A DNA stretch of 64,000 bases, from positions 3,286,001 through 3,350,000 of the forward strand of contig NZ_CP129235.1 in the NCBI RefSeq assembly GCF_030413635.1. The letters run 5' to 3'. This document shows positions 1 through 9,536 of the stretch, piece by piece. Both the position numbers and the translations under genes were made by a program. Within the stretch, counting starts at the first letter, position 1, and each line of letters begins with the position of its first letter. The stretch is from Planococcus shenhongbingii. GTDB lineage: Bacteria; Bacillota; Bacilli; Bacillales_A; Planococcaceae. Below the pieces are notes generated by a model. It was not told the origin of the DNA. It did not search any database and was given only the letters and a program-made list of their open reading frames with translations.

Positions 1-349
<349 letters not shown>

Positions 350-461
350 TCAGCTCAGTTCTCTGCTATGGTGTACACTTTCAACCACTCCATACAACGA
401 TTAAAACCAAGGAAATCGGGAATACTGTCGGTAATGAATCTAATGCGAAAGGATGACTTCC

Positions 462-971
462 ATGACCTATAACAAAACATCTATACTGACGGCATTGCTG
501 CTTTCTTCCGCTTTAGTTTTGTCGGCCTGCGGAGAAAGCGACGAAGTGAACGAACCGGTCGGCAATGAATCCCAAACTGACCCTGCACCTGGTACGGGTG
601 ACGCTTCCCCTGGCGGTGGACTTGATGAAGAAAGCATTGGAGGCGGCACGTTCGGCTTTACTGAATTCAGTGTCGACGTAGATTATCCCGATCAAGATGA
701 TGCGATCGATATCAGTTATGAGGAAGACCGCGACAATATAGAAGCCAGCTTCGAGAACAAATTAGAAAACCAGGATTTATCCGGAAATGATGCGATGGAT
801 GAAATTGAACCGGCTTTCCAGCAGCTGGACTTGTCTCCCGATACGCCTAATGACGAAGCCATTGAACAAGTGATTGGAGCATTTGGCATTGAAGCGGGCT
901 ACAATGCAATTGAAATAGATGTGCGCTTTTCTGACGGCACTGAAAAAGAATTTAAAGGAACGGGAAACTGA
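462..971 (+). CDS. YusW-like secreted lipoprotein
   Basis: 169 residues. A lipoprotein signal peptide ends in the lipobox LSAC, with the acylated cysteine at about residue 23. A Gly/Pro/Asp/Glu-rich acidic linker follows, then a C-terminal domain that matches the YusW-like family as I know it (repeated Glu/Asp with AIEIDVRFSDGTE near the end). The start at 462 is chosen because AAAGGA lies 8 bases upstream; the in-frame ATG at 453 falls inside that ribosome binding site. The protein is very acidic and should be anchored to the outer face of the membrane. Its function is unknown. A terminator follows at once, so it is probably monocistronic. Confidence 0.75.
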   Translation: MTYNKTSILTALLLSSALVLSACGESDEVNEPVGNESQTDPAPGTGDASPGGGLDEESIGGGTFGFTEFSVDVDYPDQDDAIDISYEEDRDNIEASFENKLENQDLSGNDAMDEIEPAFQQLDLSPDTPNDEAIEQVIGAFGIEAGYNAIEIDVRFSDGTEKEFKGTGN

Positions 972-987
972 TTTCCCTGCTACACTG

Positions 988-1014
988 CCATCCGTGTAAA
1001 CGGATGGTTTTTCT
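988..1014 (+). terminator. Rho-independent terminator after the YusW-like gene
   Basis: Perfect 7-bp stem CCATCCG/CGGATGG with a six-base loop, followed by five T. It ends just where the convergent GNAT gene stops, so it separates the two units. Confidence 0.8.
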
Positions 1015-1864
1015 ATTCGGAGACTGAGATTTTCTTCCAATACGCGACTGTACTTACAGGCACAAACCCAGCTTTTTCATATACCCGAAGTGCATGGTTA
1101 TCCGTTTCTACATCAAGCAGTACTTGTTGCTTGCCTTTTATAAATGCCAAGTTGCGGCTCCAGGATAGAAAAGCCTGTCCATAGCCTTTTCCCTGTTGTT
1201 CAGGATGCACCGCAAAAGCGGTCACCCATAAAGCGTCTTCTTCAGCAATCATTGTAGCGGTTGCCACTAGACGGCCCTCTTTTTTCATGACCCAGACATC
1301 TCTTCCCGCTTGTTCCAGGTTATGTGCAATCACTGGAATCACTTCTTCATCAAAAGCTGCCCGCAGCAGAGATTCCAATTCTTCACGTTCACCACCAAAA
1401 GGCGCGACCGTTAAGCCATCCGGCAAATCCAGCTTTTCCAAAGCCGTTACCCCTAACTGGATTTCTTTAAAATCAGCTTCATAGCCCAAATTTTTAAGAA
1501 ATTCAGCCGCTCCCGGTTCTTCAATAAAAGCTGCCAATTCTTCTTCAGCTTCCCGCTGCACATGCCCATGATGAATGCCATCTGCGAGTGCAGATCCAAT
1601 CGTTTGCCTCCGGTAATCCGGATGAACAATAGCCGACCACTCATAATGATGAAGGCCGACGATGTCAACAGAAGTTGCAAATCCAATTAACTTACCTTCA
1701 TCCGTATAAGCAACTACTGCAAAACCTCTGGCATCCGCCCTTCCCCAGACCGGCTCCTGCATCACCATGCTGTAATCTTCCTGAAATAAAGATAAAAAAC
1801 TTTTCATGTCTTTTATGGTTTCTGTATTCAGCGGAAATGACTCAATTGATAGAGAGATATTCAT
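1013..1864 (-). CDS. Tandem GNAT-family N-acetyltransferase
   Basis: 283 residues, about twice the length of a single GNAT domain. The N-terminal half has a degenerate acetyl-CoA loop (VHPDYRRQTIGSAL). The C-terminal half carries the canonical motif A, AVHPEQQGKGYGQAFL, and the late NHALRVYEKAGF block. The protein is therefore a fused two-domain acetyltransferase in which the C-terminal copy is most likely catalytic. The acyl acceptor is not evident. The start ATG at 1864 has GGAAAGG just upstream. It is convergent with the YusW-like gene and divergent from the acyltransferase gene. Confidence 0.85.
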   Translation of the reverse strand: MNISLSIESFPLNTETIKDMKSFLSLFQEDYSMVMQEPVWGRADARGFAVVAYTDEGKLIGFATSVDIVGLHHYEWSAIVHPDYRRQTIGSALADGIHHGHVQREAEEELAAFIEEPGAAEFLKNLGYEADFKEIQLGVTALEKLDLPDGLTVAPFGGEREELESLLRAAFDEEVIPVIAHNLEQAGRDVWVMKKEGRLVATATMIAEEDALWVTAFAVHPEQQGKGYGQAFLSWSRNLAFIKGKQQVLLDVETDNHALRVYEKAGFVPVSTVAYWKKISVSE

Positions 1865-2008
1865 TTTCCACCATCCTTTCCCTTATTATTTTTATCCTAA
1901 CATAAGAATACTGAATTGAACGAATTTTTACCGTTCTGTATCAACGCGTTAACCCTTGATCTATTAGGATATACTGAGTTGATAAGTTTACTCATGGAGG
2001 TCATTTTC

Positions 2009-3061
2009 TTGGCAAAAACACGCTTGACTTGGGTCGATTCGGCAAAAGGTTTCTTGATGATTTTAGTTGTCATCGGACATTATTCCGGACCCATGATAAC
2101 AGATTTCCCCCTTATAAAATACATATACTGGTTCCATATGCCAGCATTTTTTCTTCTAAGCGGGTTGTTTTTTAAACCTGTGATTGATTCTACCGCTTTA
2201 AAGCAAGCCATTCACAAACGTTTTATGCAATTGATGGTTCCTTATTTGTTTTTCTTATTGCTGCTGACATCGATAAAATATGGCATTGCCATTGGCGAAG
2301 GAAATTTTACAGCTTCTTTCCTAAGGCAGGATTTAATCGATTTGACTGTTGGAGGACGTTTTCTGCGTGGTGAACACGGTGTGTTTTGGTTTGTAACGGT
2401 CATGTTCGCCACTTATTTGCTGTTTCTATGGATTACCCGGTTTAAGCGTTCCATCCAGCTTGTCATTTTAGCAGGATGTTATGTACTCGCCCAAATCGAA
2501 GGCACTTTTGCAATGGCCTTAGCAAGCGATCCCGATGCTGCTTCCCAGCAGATTCCGATGATCTGGAATTTGGATGTGGCTTTGATGGCCGTCATTTATT
2601 ATGCCATAGGCTATTACTTTAAGTCTTTCTGGATGAAAATCCCTAAAACTGCCATAGTGGCAGCAGCCGGAGTGGCAGCAACCGCCATGTTCGCGGATAA
2701 AGCCGGATGGATTGACTACCATCTGAGCATGAAGTTTTTGCGTTATGACCATTTTCTATTAGACCTTGTCATTCCAATTGCTTTCACTATTCTAATCGTC
2801 GGCATTTTTCAGCAACTATCTCTAATGGCGACTTTCCCCTGGCTAATGAAAATTGAAAAACACTCGATTTCCATTATGTACTTGCACATTCTGGCTGGCT
2901 TTTTTGTAAAAGAATTCCTGCCGTTTAATTTACTCACATACACGCTTCTCGGTTTGATGGTGCCAATCATTTTATCGATTCTTATCCCTAAAACAATTCC
3001 GCTTGGTGAAATTCTATTAGGGCGCTTTAAACCAAGAGCCCCTATGCAAACCCATCCATAA
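2009..3061 (+). CDS. Acyltransferase 3 family membrane protein
   Basis: 350 residues with about ten hydrophobic helices. The N-terminus WVDSAKGFLMILVVIGHY and the following WFHMPAFFLLSGLFF match the acyltransferase-3 (OafA/YrhL-like) family, which O-acetylates cell-surface sugars or secondary metabolites; the His of the IGHY motif is the expected catalytic residue. I chose a TTG start at 2009 because GGAGG lies 8 bases upstream; the open frame extends up to 1916 without a ribosome binding site. The substrate cannot be told from the sequence, and no polysaccharide cluster is adjacent. Confidence 0.85.
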   Translation: MAKTRLTWVDSAKGFLMILVVIGHYSGPMITDFPLIKYIYWFHMPAFFLLSGLFFKPVIDSTALKQAIHKRFMQLMVPYLFFLLLLTSIKYGIAIGEGNFTASFLRQDLIDLTVGGRFLRGEHGVFWFVTVMFATYLLFLWITRFKRSIQLVILAGCYVLAQIEGTFAMALASDPDAASQQIPMIWNLDVALMAVIYYAIGYYFKSFWMKIPKTAIVAAAGVAATAMFADKAGWIDYHLSMKFLRYDHFLLDLVIPIAFTILIVGIFQQLSLMATFPWLMKIEKHSISIMYLHILAGFFVKEFLPFNLLTYTLLGLMVPIILSILIPKTIPLGEILLGRFKPRAPMQTHP

Positions 3062-3097
3062 AAAAAGGCTGATCCGAAAAAACGGATCAGCCTTTTT
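3062..3097. terminator. Bidirectional terminator
   Basis: 10-bp perfect stem GGCTGATCCG/CGGATCAGCC (3067-3076/3083-3092) with an A6 loop, A-rich on the left and T5 on the right. It serves both the acyltransferase (+) and the ABC exporter operon (-). Confidence 0.9.
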
Positions 3098-3105
3098 ACA
3101 TCTAG

Positions 3106-4929
3106 TTATAATTTGGCGTCTGCCAGCATATTGGCATATAGGCCGCGTGTATTTATTAACTGCTGCTGTGTTCCGTATTCTACCAGCTCACCCATTTCCA
3201 TGACCAGGACCAAATCAGCTTGCCGTACGGTATTCAAGCGATGGGCAATGACAAAACTCGTCCGCCCCGCCATCAGGCGCTCCAGAGCTTCCTGAATTTT
3301 AAGTTCCGTGACCGTATCAATGCTGCTCGTCGCTTCGTCCAGCAGCAAAATGACCGGATCAGCCACCAATGCGCGGGCAATCGACAATAATTGCTTTTGG
3401 CCCTGGCTGATCATTGAACCGTCCCCTTTCAGGACCGTATCGTAGCCATCAGGCAGTTTAACGATGAAATCATGGGCATTCGCTTTTTTTGCGGCTTCGA
3501 TAATTTCCTCATCTGAAGCATCCAGGCGGCCATAGCGGATATTCTCCCAAACCGTCGCTTCAAACAGAAAAGGATCCTGCAGCACAAATGCAATTTGCTT
3601 TCGCAGCGTTTCGCGCGGCATTTCAGCGATCGGCGTGCCGTCAATCCGTATTTCGCCTTCATTGGCATCATAAAAACGCGCGAGCAGCTGCATGATTGTC
3701 GTTTTCCCGGCCCCTGTGGCGCCGACAAGAGCGGCCGTCTGCCCGATTCCCACAGTAAAACTGACATTGCGGATCGTCCAATCTTCTTCCGCACCTTCGT
3801 ATTTGAATGATACATCGTCGAATTCGACATAGCCCTGCAGCTCTTTATCCGCATTTTGGACTTCATCGTCTTTCTCCTCGTTTTCTCCCATGATGGAAAA
3901 AACGCGCTCTGCTCCTGCAATCGCGGATAATACCGTATTGAACTGGTTCGCCAAATCATTGAGCGGCCGGGTAAATTGGCGGGCATATTCCGTGAAGATG
4001 ACGATGACCCCGATAGTGATTTCACCGTTCAATGCCAGAATCCCGCCTGCACCCGCGACAATTGCAAAACTCGCGTTGTTCAGGAAGTTCATGACTTTAG
4101 GAATAAATCCGGAATAAGTCCACGCCCAAAACCCTGTTCTCCGAAGGCGTTCGCTTTTGACGAGAAACTCTTCCATGACCCGCGGCTCCTGGGAAAATGC
4201 TTTAATGATTTTCTGGCCGGAAATGGTTTCTTCAATCAAACCGTTAAGTTCACCGATCGCCTGCTGTTGTTCTTTATACAGCCTGCCTGTTCTTTTCGTG
4301 ATCCATTGCATGGCAATGTACATAAGCGGGATGATGAGCAACGTCAGCACAGTCAGCAATGGACTGAGCATCAGCATGACAATCACCGTGCCCGTCAGCG
4401 TCAAGACACTTGAGAAAACCTGGATAAATGAACTGTTCAATGTTGTAGAAACGTTTTCAATATCGTTGGTCATCCGGCTCATCAATTCTCCGTGCTGCCG
4501 CTTATCAAAGAAAGATACCGGCAAACGCTGCATATGCTGGAATAAGCCTGTACGCATCCGATAAATCACTTGCTGGGCAATGCCGACCATCCAATAGTTT
4601 TGCAAGTAAAGCGATACGGAATGGCCGATATAGATCACAATAAGCCACAACACAATCGGCCCCATTCCTTCGAATGTTTGCGGCACGATATAGGCATCAA
4701 TAATATGGCCAATCAAATAAGGGCCAAGAAGGGCCAGGGCAGAACTGACAAATACAAGCGACAATACCGTGATCAATAGCAAACGGTGCTCATCCACCAG
4801 CTTCCAGATGCGCAGCAGTGTGGACTTCCAGTTTTCCGCCCGCTCCGTTTTCTTGGAAGCTCCTTTTGCCAGATCCTCTTTTTTGATGACCGGTTCATAA
4901 CCGAAAGGCCGGCGGATTGCATCAAACAT
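3106..4929 (-). CDS. ABC exporter half-transporter (YfiC-like, canonical ATP site)
   Basis: 607 residues: six transmembrane helices in the first 330 residues, then an ATPase domain with Walker A GATGAGKT (~395-402), signature SQGQKQLLSIARA (~510) and Walker B LLLDEATSSID (~530) with an intact catalytic Glu. It forms a heterodimer with the product of the preceding gene, as in the Bacillus YfiB/YfiC, YheI/YheH and LmrCD families of drug/lipid exporters. The ATG at 4929 has AGGAGGAGG upstream and overlaps the upstream stop by 8 bases, indicating translational coupling. An upstream in-frame extension to 5037 lies inside the neighbouring gene and is rejected. The exported substrate is unknown. Confidence 0.9.
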   Translation of the reverse strand: MFDAIRRPFGYEPVIKKEDLAKGASKKTERAENWKSTLLRIWKLVDEHRLLLITVLSLVFVSSALALLGPYLIGHIIDAYIVPQTFEGMGPIVLWLIVIYIGHSVSLYLQNYWMVGIAQQVIYRMRTGLFQHMQRLPVSFFDKRQHGELMSRMTNDIENVSTTLNSSFIQVFSSVLTLTGTVIVMLMLSPLLTVLTLLIIPLMYIAMQWITKRTGRLYKEQQQAIGELNGLIEETISGQKIIKAFSQEPRVMEEFLVKSERLRRTGFWAWTYSGFIPKVMNFLNNASFAIVAGAGGILALNGEITIGVIVIFTEYARQFTRPLNDLANQFNTVLSAIAGAERVFSIMGENEEKDDEVQNADKELQGYVEFDDVSFKYEGAEEDWTIRNVSFTVGIGQTAALVGATGAGKTTIMQLLARFYDANEGEIRIDGTPIAEMPRETLRKQIAFVLQDPFLFEATVWENIRYGRLDASDEEIIEAAKKANAHDFIVKLPDGYDTVLKGDGSMISQGQKQLLSIARALVADPVILLLDEATSSIDTVTELKIQEALERLMAGRTSFVIAHRLNTVRQADLVLVMEMGELVEYGTQQQLINTRGLYANMLADAKL

Positions 4930-6649
4930 ACTCGTCCACCTCCTCCTCTTGCTGCGACTTCGCAATTTGTTTATATAATTCTGAGCTTTCCAGAAGCTGT
5001 TCATGGGTTCCATATGCCGATATTTCTCCTTCTTCAAGGAGCAGGATACGATCCGCTTTTAATGCGGTGCGAATTTTCTGGGTTACGACAAGCATCGTCG
5101 CTTTTTCGCGCTCCAGTTCTTCCCATAATGCCGCTTCTGTTTTTACGTCAAGTGCACTCGTGCTATCATCCAGAATCAAAATCGACGGCTTCCGGACGAG
5201 CGCCCGCGCAATGGACAGCCGCTGCTTTTGGCCGCCTGATAAATTAACGCCTTTTTGGCCGACACGGGTGCTGTAGCCTTTCGGAAATCTCACGACCGTA
5301 TCGTGGATCTGTGCTTTTACAGCTGCGCCAGCCAGCTCTTCCTGCAGCGCCTGTTCTTTGCCCCATGACAGATTATCGGAAATCGTCCCTGTAAAGAGCA
5401 ATGATTGCTGAGGGACAACGCCGATTGTTTTCCTGAGCGAACGCAATGACCAGTCCTTTACATCACGGCCATGGATATAGACGGTGCCTTCTGTTGCGTC
5501 ATAAAATCGCGGAATGAGCTGGAGCAGTGAAGATTTTCCTGAACCCGTCGCTCCCATGATCGCCAATTTTTCATTAGGTTTCATTTTAAAAGAGACATTT
5601 TCCAGAACTTTCCGGCTTGTTCCCGGATAAGTGAACGAAACATTTTCGAATACCACTTCTCCTCGGCGAACCGCCTTTTCTTCCCCTATTTCTTCTTTTT
5701 CACGGACATCTTCTGCCAGCAGCACTTCTTCAATCCGTCCGGAAGAAGCTTTCGACCGTGCGTAAGCCATGATGATAAACGAAAACATTGAAAAAGCTCC
5801 CGTCATGCGCATGGCATAGTTCACTATGGCCACCAGCTCCCCAATTTGGGCGCCGCCTTGCCGGATTTCATTAGCTCCGAACCAGATGACTCCCAGTAAC
5901 GCCAAGTTCATGCCGAACAATAAGACCGGCAAAATGACTTCCATAATGCGGAACGCTTTGACAGTATCCACTTTTAATGACCCGGCCACTTCTGAAAAAC
6001 GGCCGGATTCATATTTGCCCCGCAAATAGGCTTTGATCAGCCGCACCGCTTGCAGGTTTTCCTGAATCATTCGATTTAGGCGGTCAAGGCGCCGCTGGAC
6101 AAAACTGAAATACGTCACGCCTTTTCTGACCATGACATATAAAAAAATCAGCAGGAATGGGAAGACAATCACCAAATAAAACGCCAGTTCAGCATTTACC
6201 ACGAGTGCCATAATCATACTTCCGATTACCAGTAGCGGCGCACGCAGCATAATGCGGAGCCCCATGAACAGCACCTGCTGCACCATCGTGACATCGCTTG
6301 TTAAGCGCGTTATCAAACCGGAGGCCGGAAACTTGTTAAAAGTGGCAATTGAAAACGATTGGATGCGCCCATAGAGAGCTTTGCGCAAATCAAAAGAAAA
6401 GCTCTGCGATACATGCGCGGCATAATAAGAATTAATAATTCCAGCTCCAAAAGCAACTGCGGATAATGCGATCAGGATAACTCCATACTGGATAATTTGG
6501 TCCCGGTTTCCAGCGATGATGCCCTCGTCGATAATCTTTGCAATAACCAATGGCTGCATCAGCTCAACCGTCAATTCCAGTAGCATAAAAGCCAAAGCGA
6601 TTCCAATCAGCAACTTATACGGCTTGGCGTAAGAAAAAACAGTTTTCAC
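4922..6649 (-). CDS. ABC exporter half-transporter (YfiB-like, degenerate Walker B)
   Basis: 575 residues. The N-terminal transmembrane region (MKTVFSYAKPYKLL..., six helices) is followed by an ATPase domain with Walker A GATGSGKSS (~366), signature LSGGQKQRLSIARA (~471) and Walker B LILDDSTSALD (~491). The catalytic Glu after Walker B is replaced by Asp, as is usual for one subunit of heterodimeric exporters, so the composite site using this Walker B should be slow or inactive. GTG start at 6649 with AGGGGG 8 bases upstream. First gene of a two-gene operon with the YfiC-like partner. Confidence 0.9.
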   Translation of the reverse strand: MKTVFSYAKPYKLLIGIALAFMLLELTVELMQPLVIAKIIDEGIIAGNRDQIIQYGVILIALSAVAFGAGIINSYYAAHVSQSFSFDLRKALYGRIQSFSIATFNKFPASGLITRLTSDVTMVQQVLFMGLRIMLRAPLLVIGSMIMALVVNAELAFYLVIVFPFLLIFLYVMVRKGVTYFSFVQRRLDRLNRMIQENLQAVRLIKAYLRGKYESGRFSEVAGSLKVDTVKAFRIMEVILPVLLFGMNLALLGVIWFGANEIRQGGAQIGELVAIVNYAMRMTGAFSMFSFIIMAYARSKASSGRIEEVLLAEDVREKEEIGEEKAVRRGEVVFENVSFTYPGTSRKVLENVSFKMKPNEKLAIMGATGSGKSSLLQLIPRFYDATEGTVYIHGRDVKDWSLRSLRKTIGVVPQQSLLFTGTISDNLSWGKEQALQEELAGAAVKAQIHDTVVRFPKGYSTRVGQKGVNLSGGQKQRLSIARALVRKPSILILDDSTSALDVKTEAALWEELEREKATMLVVTQKIRTALKADRILLLEEGEISAYGTHEQLLESSELYKQIAKSQQEEEVDEYV

Positions 6650-6751
6650 CCGGTTAACCCCCTAAACATTTCGAAACACGAATCTTTTATGTTGACTATT
6701 ATGCCACAATTCTCTGACAACAGACAGCAATAATCTCTGAAAAATAGAAAA

Positions 6752-6777
6752 AAAGCAGCACCTTCATAAGGTACTGC
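6752..6777 (-). terminator. Terminator overlapping the end of the EamA gene
   Basis: Minus-strand stem GCAGTACCTT/AAGGTGCTGC (one G-T pair), three-base loop, then seven T. The left arm is made from the last codons of the transporter gene, so stop codon and terminator overlap. Confidence 0.8.
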
Positions 6778-7699
6778 GTGCTGAGTATTCCGCTTTCTTT
6801 TTTTTCGATTTTAAGTTTCCGGCTAAAGACAGCCAAGTAACAAAAACAAGCATGGTCAAAGCTCCTGCCAGTTGGACAGGCGCTAGCATCTGATGAAACC
6901 AGAAAACAGAAATCACCATGGCTGTCAAAGGTTCAAGAGAAGACAGGATGCTTGTTTCAATAGGAGAGATAAAACGCATGCTGCTCAAGAACAAAACAAA
7001 AGCCACTGTCCCGATCACAATAATGGCTGCCATTGCCAGAACTGCCCGAACATCAAGGAATTTCTCCCACTCGTTTGAAAGAAAAATCGGGTCGACTATC
7101 CCTAAAAAAGCTCCGCCAAACAGCATCGACCAGCCTACGACAAGCAGCACGCCCCATTCCTGCATCAACCGTGCCGGATACAAAGTATAGAATGCAAACG
7201 TTAAACCGACAAGCAGCCCCCAGAACAACGCTTCTCCGCTGATGATCAATTTATCCGGCTGTCCATTCGTCAACAGCAGAAACAAGCCGATCAGCGTTCC
7301 AGCCATACCTGTAATCTGATAAAAGGGGGGCAGCTTTTTCTGCCGCAACGAAACAAATAAAATGATGTAAATCGGCGCCAAAAATTGGAGCAGCGTCGCA
7401 ACGACCGCGTCACTTGCTTCAATTGCTGCTACAAATGAGTACTGGACAGCAAGCATGCCGAAGACAGAGAAAATCAGCAGCGGACGAATCCAGACCTTGT
7501 CTCTGAAAATTGAAGTAATCGGGATATTTTTTAATTTTAAAAATCCAAGCAGCAGGAGCCCGGCAAGTACCAGCCGGACCGTGGATAGGAATGATGCAGA
7601 AAAGCCGAAGGTTGCCAGTGACCACTCCATCAATGGACCTGTCGCACCCCAAAGCATGGCACCGCTTATAATCATGGCAATCCCTTTAATACGCCCCAT
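6764..7699 (-). CDS. EamA/DMT-family transporter
   Basis: 311 residues forming ten predicted transmembrane helices in two EamA repeats (GAMLWGATGPLMEW in the first, LEPLTAMVISVFWF in the second). The family exports or exchanges small metabolites such as amino acids; the substrate is not predictable here. The start ATG at 7699 is chosen for AAAGG a few bases upstream; the longer open frame to 7819 overlaps the copD-like gene and lacks a ribosome binding site. It lies 44 bases after the CopD-like gene on the same strand and is probably cotranscribed. Confidence 0.85.
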   Translation of the reverse strand: MGRIKGIAMIISGAMLWGATGPLMEWSLATFGFSASFLSTVRLVLAGLLLLGFLKLKNIPITSIFRDKVWIRPLLIFSVFGMLAVQYSFVAAIEASDAVVATLLQFLAPIYIILFVSLRQKKLPPFYQITGMAGTLIGLFLLLTNGQPDKLIISGEALFWGLLVGLTFAFYTLYPARLMQEWGVLLVVGWSMLFGGAFLGIVDPIFLSNEWEKFLDVRAVLAMAAIIVIGTVAFVLFLSSMRFISPIETSILSSLEPLTAMVISVFWFHQMLAPVQLAGALTMLVFVTWLSLAGNLKSKKKKAEYSARSTL

Positions 7700-7743
7700 C
7701 GAACCTTTCCTTTCTCCAACTGGCAGTCTATTCTTTGCTATTG

Positions 7744-8805
7744 TTAAAATGCAATATTCAACATTAACCCGGCATATGCCGCACCTACAAAAATCAGTCC
7801 GAAAATGAATGACAGCCAAAGCGGCAATTGTTTTTTATAGCCCAGCACCATCATGGCTAAACACATGATGCCTATAACCATCAACAAGATGCCGTTCATC
7901 GAAACAGACCATGCTCCATCAATCGGGATGAACTGCGGGCCTTTTAACAGCTCGATCAGCGGAGCTGGCCCTTCTGACCGGAATGTATTATTGATATCAT
8001 GCGGCGGTGCTTGCTTGCTCATAAAAGCGGTAAAAACAAAAACCAGCAAAATCAATAAAAATTCCACTTTCAGCCAAGCCCGTTCATAACTTCCTTTTCT
8101 ATTCAAAAATCCGTTGATCCATGCAGCAGCCAAAACGGGAATGATGACCAGATGCTTCAGTAACAGCAATTGGCCGTACGGTAGCACCCATGACTTCACA
8201 TAATCGGCAGGTTCTACAAAAAACAGCATTATGAAGATTCCGCTGATTATTAGCATCGCTACACAGACTAATGCAAAAGGAGTGAACCAGGAAATGAAAC
8301 GGCGCCAGTTTGAGCCGTCCCGCGCAAACCATGCCACATGGAGCAAAACGCCAATCCATAGCGACATGGCTAAAAAATGAAGGGAATGGCTGATAAAGCC
8401 GCCCCATAAATTCAAAGTGGAAACATGGCTGAAAAAACCGACGATCAAGACTAAGATTCCCGTATAATACGCGCGCATATGAACTGAACCATCGTAATGC
8501 ACAGTAAGTCCGAGAAGAACGCAAAACAGCAGTGTCAATACCCAGCCGTTTCCTACACGATAATCGATCAGTATATGGAAGAATGTACTGAACCAGCTCT
8601 CTCCATTATTCAAAAAAACGGTCAGTTCAATTACCGGTGCAAGTGAAAATAAGGCAATGCCGGCGACACTCAAAAGCCGCATAATCTTGGATTCCTGCAT
8701 TGCCGGCTTATGCGTCTTTGGTACAAACCCCAAAACCACTGAACCGATGATATACGAAAATGCAATATACATCAAGACATCGGAAAGCGCCGTAAAAAAA
8801 ATCAT
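7744..8805 (-). CDS. CopD-family copper-resistance membrane protein
   Basis: 353 residues with about nine transmembrane helices. It matches the CopD domain family (conserved membrane His residues such as GFFSHVSTLNLWGGFISHSLHFLAM region and WINGFLNRKG). CopD proteins work with CopC in copper uptake or handling across the membrane. The ATG overlaps the stop of the CopC-like gene by four bases (ATGA), so the two are translationally coupled. The Bacillus homologue YcnJ is a CopC-CopD fusion; here the two domains are separate genes. Confidence 0.85.
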   Translation of the reverse strand: MIFFTALSDVLMYIAFSYIIGSVVLGFVPKTHKPAMQESKIMRLLSVAGIALFSLAPVIELTVFLNNGESWFSTFFHILIDYRVGNGWVLTLLFCVLLGLTVHYDGSVHMRAYYTGILVLIVGFFSHVSTLNLWGGFISHSLHFLAMSLWIGVLLHVAWFARDGSNWRRFISWFTPFALVCVAMLIISGIFIMLFFVEPADYVKSWVLPYGQLLLLKHLVIIPVLAAAWINGFLNRKGSYERAWLKVEFLLILLVFVFTAFMSKQAPPHDINNTFRSEGPAPLIELLKGPQFIPIDGAWSVSMNGILLMVIGIMCLAMMVLGYKKQLPLWLSFIFGLIFVGAAYAGLMLNIAF

Positions 8806-9350
8806 GCTTTTTTCTTAAGAAGCTTATAAACACCGAATCCCACTAAAATAGCAGCAGCAACAAGCAAGATGGTGGACAATGGACTGCCTTCCTCTTGGCC
8901 GCTTTCAGAAGGTTCCGTGGCTTCCGGGCTTTCTGTTTGCTCTTCAATTACGGGTTCTTCTTCAGTGGCTTCATTTTCAGCAGGCGGTTCTGCTGCAGCA
9001 GCTTCTGCAGTTAAGTTAAAAGGAACTTCGCCTTCAATCGGATGGCCGTCTTCTCCGATGATTTCCCAGCCAATAATATATTGGCCATTCGGCAGTTCTT
9101 CACTGATTGCACCGGTCATGGTATTTTCAGAAATTGCGATATCTTCTATAGGATAAGATTGGTCCGGCCCTTTCAGCGTCATCGTACTTCCTTCTTCAAT
9201 GACTGTGCCAAAAACCAATTCTAATTCTTCGGGCTGCATTTGAAGAACTTCGCCTTCAGCAGGATTGGATGAAATCAGCGTGGTATGTGCTTGTACGGAA
9301 AGCGGCAGCATGAGCAAGATCATTATTGAAATAATTGTAATTTTCTTCAT
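8802..9350 (-). CDS. CopC-domain secreted copper-binding protein, membrane-anchored
   Basis: 182 residues: Sec signal peptide (about residues 1-21, ending VQAHT), a CopC beta-sandwich (HTTLISSNPAEGEVL, ..., NGQYIIGWEIIGEDGHPIEGEVPF), a Glu/Pro-rich spacer, a C-terminal transmembrane helix and a KKKA tail. The His directly after signal cleavage and the DGH motif are the expected Cu ligands of this family. The protein should sit on the outer face of the membrane, next to CopD. GAGGG ribosome binding site upstream of the ATG. First gene of the CopC-CopD-EamA unit. Confidence 0.85.
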   Translation of the reverse strand: MKKITIISIMILLMLPLSVQAHTTLISSNPAEGEVLQMQPEELELVFGTVIEEGSTMTLKGPDQSYPIEDIAISENTMTGAISEELPNGQYIIGWEIIGEDGHPIEGEVPFNLTAEAAAAEPPAENEATEEEPVIEEQTESPEATEPSESGQEEGSPLSTILLVAAAILVGFGVYKLLKKKA

Positions 9351-9468
9351 TTTTTATTCCCTCTTCTTTCATTTCTCTCATAATTTTCTTTTTTTCTTCC
9401 ACCATTCTCTCATGGCTGTTAGAATAAACATAGTGAATGTATCTTGAACTTTCGCATGCAGATATTTT

Positions 9469-9504
9469 GAAAAGGATGACGATAGTCCTTTTCTTCTTTA
9501 TAAT
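9469..9504 (+). promoter_or_regulatory. Promoter with overlapping inverted repeat, upstream of the EAL gene
   Basis: A perfect 8-bp inverted repeat GAAAAGGA/TCCTTTTC (9469-9493, nine-base spacer) lies directly before a consensus -10 TATAAT (9499-9504). The -35 candidate at 17-bp spacing, ATGACG, is weak and lies within the repeat, suggesting a regulator-controlled promoter. An ATG-GAA-TGA minimal upstream frame at 9532 overlaps the gene's start region. Confidence 0.45.
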
Positions 9505-9536
9505 GGAAATAAACTACGGAGAAGGAGCGTCATGGA

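Noticed and set aside
3976..4564. Two overlapping plus-strand frames of 135-145 codons
   Set aside because: Antisense to the transmembrane domain of the ABC exporter; no ribosome binding site and no recognisable domain.
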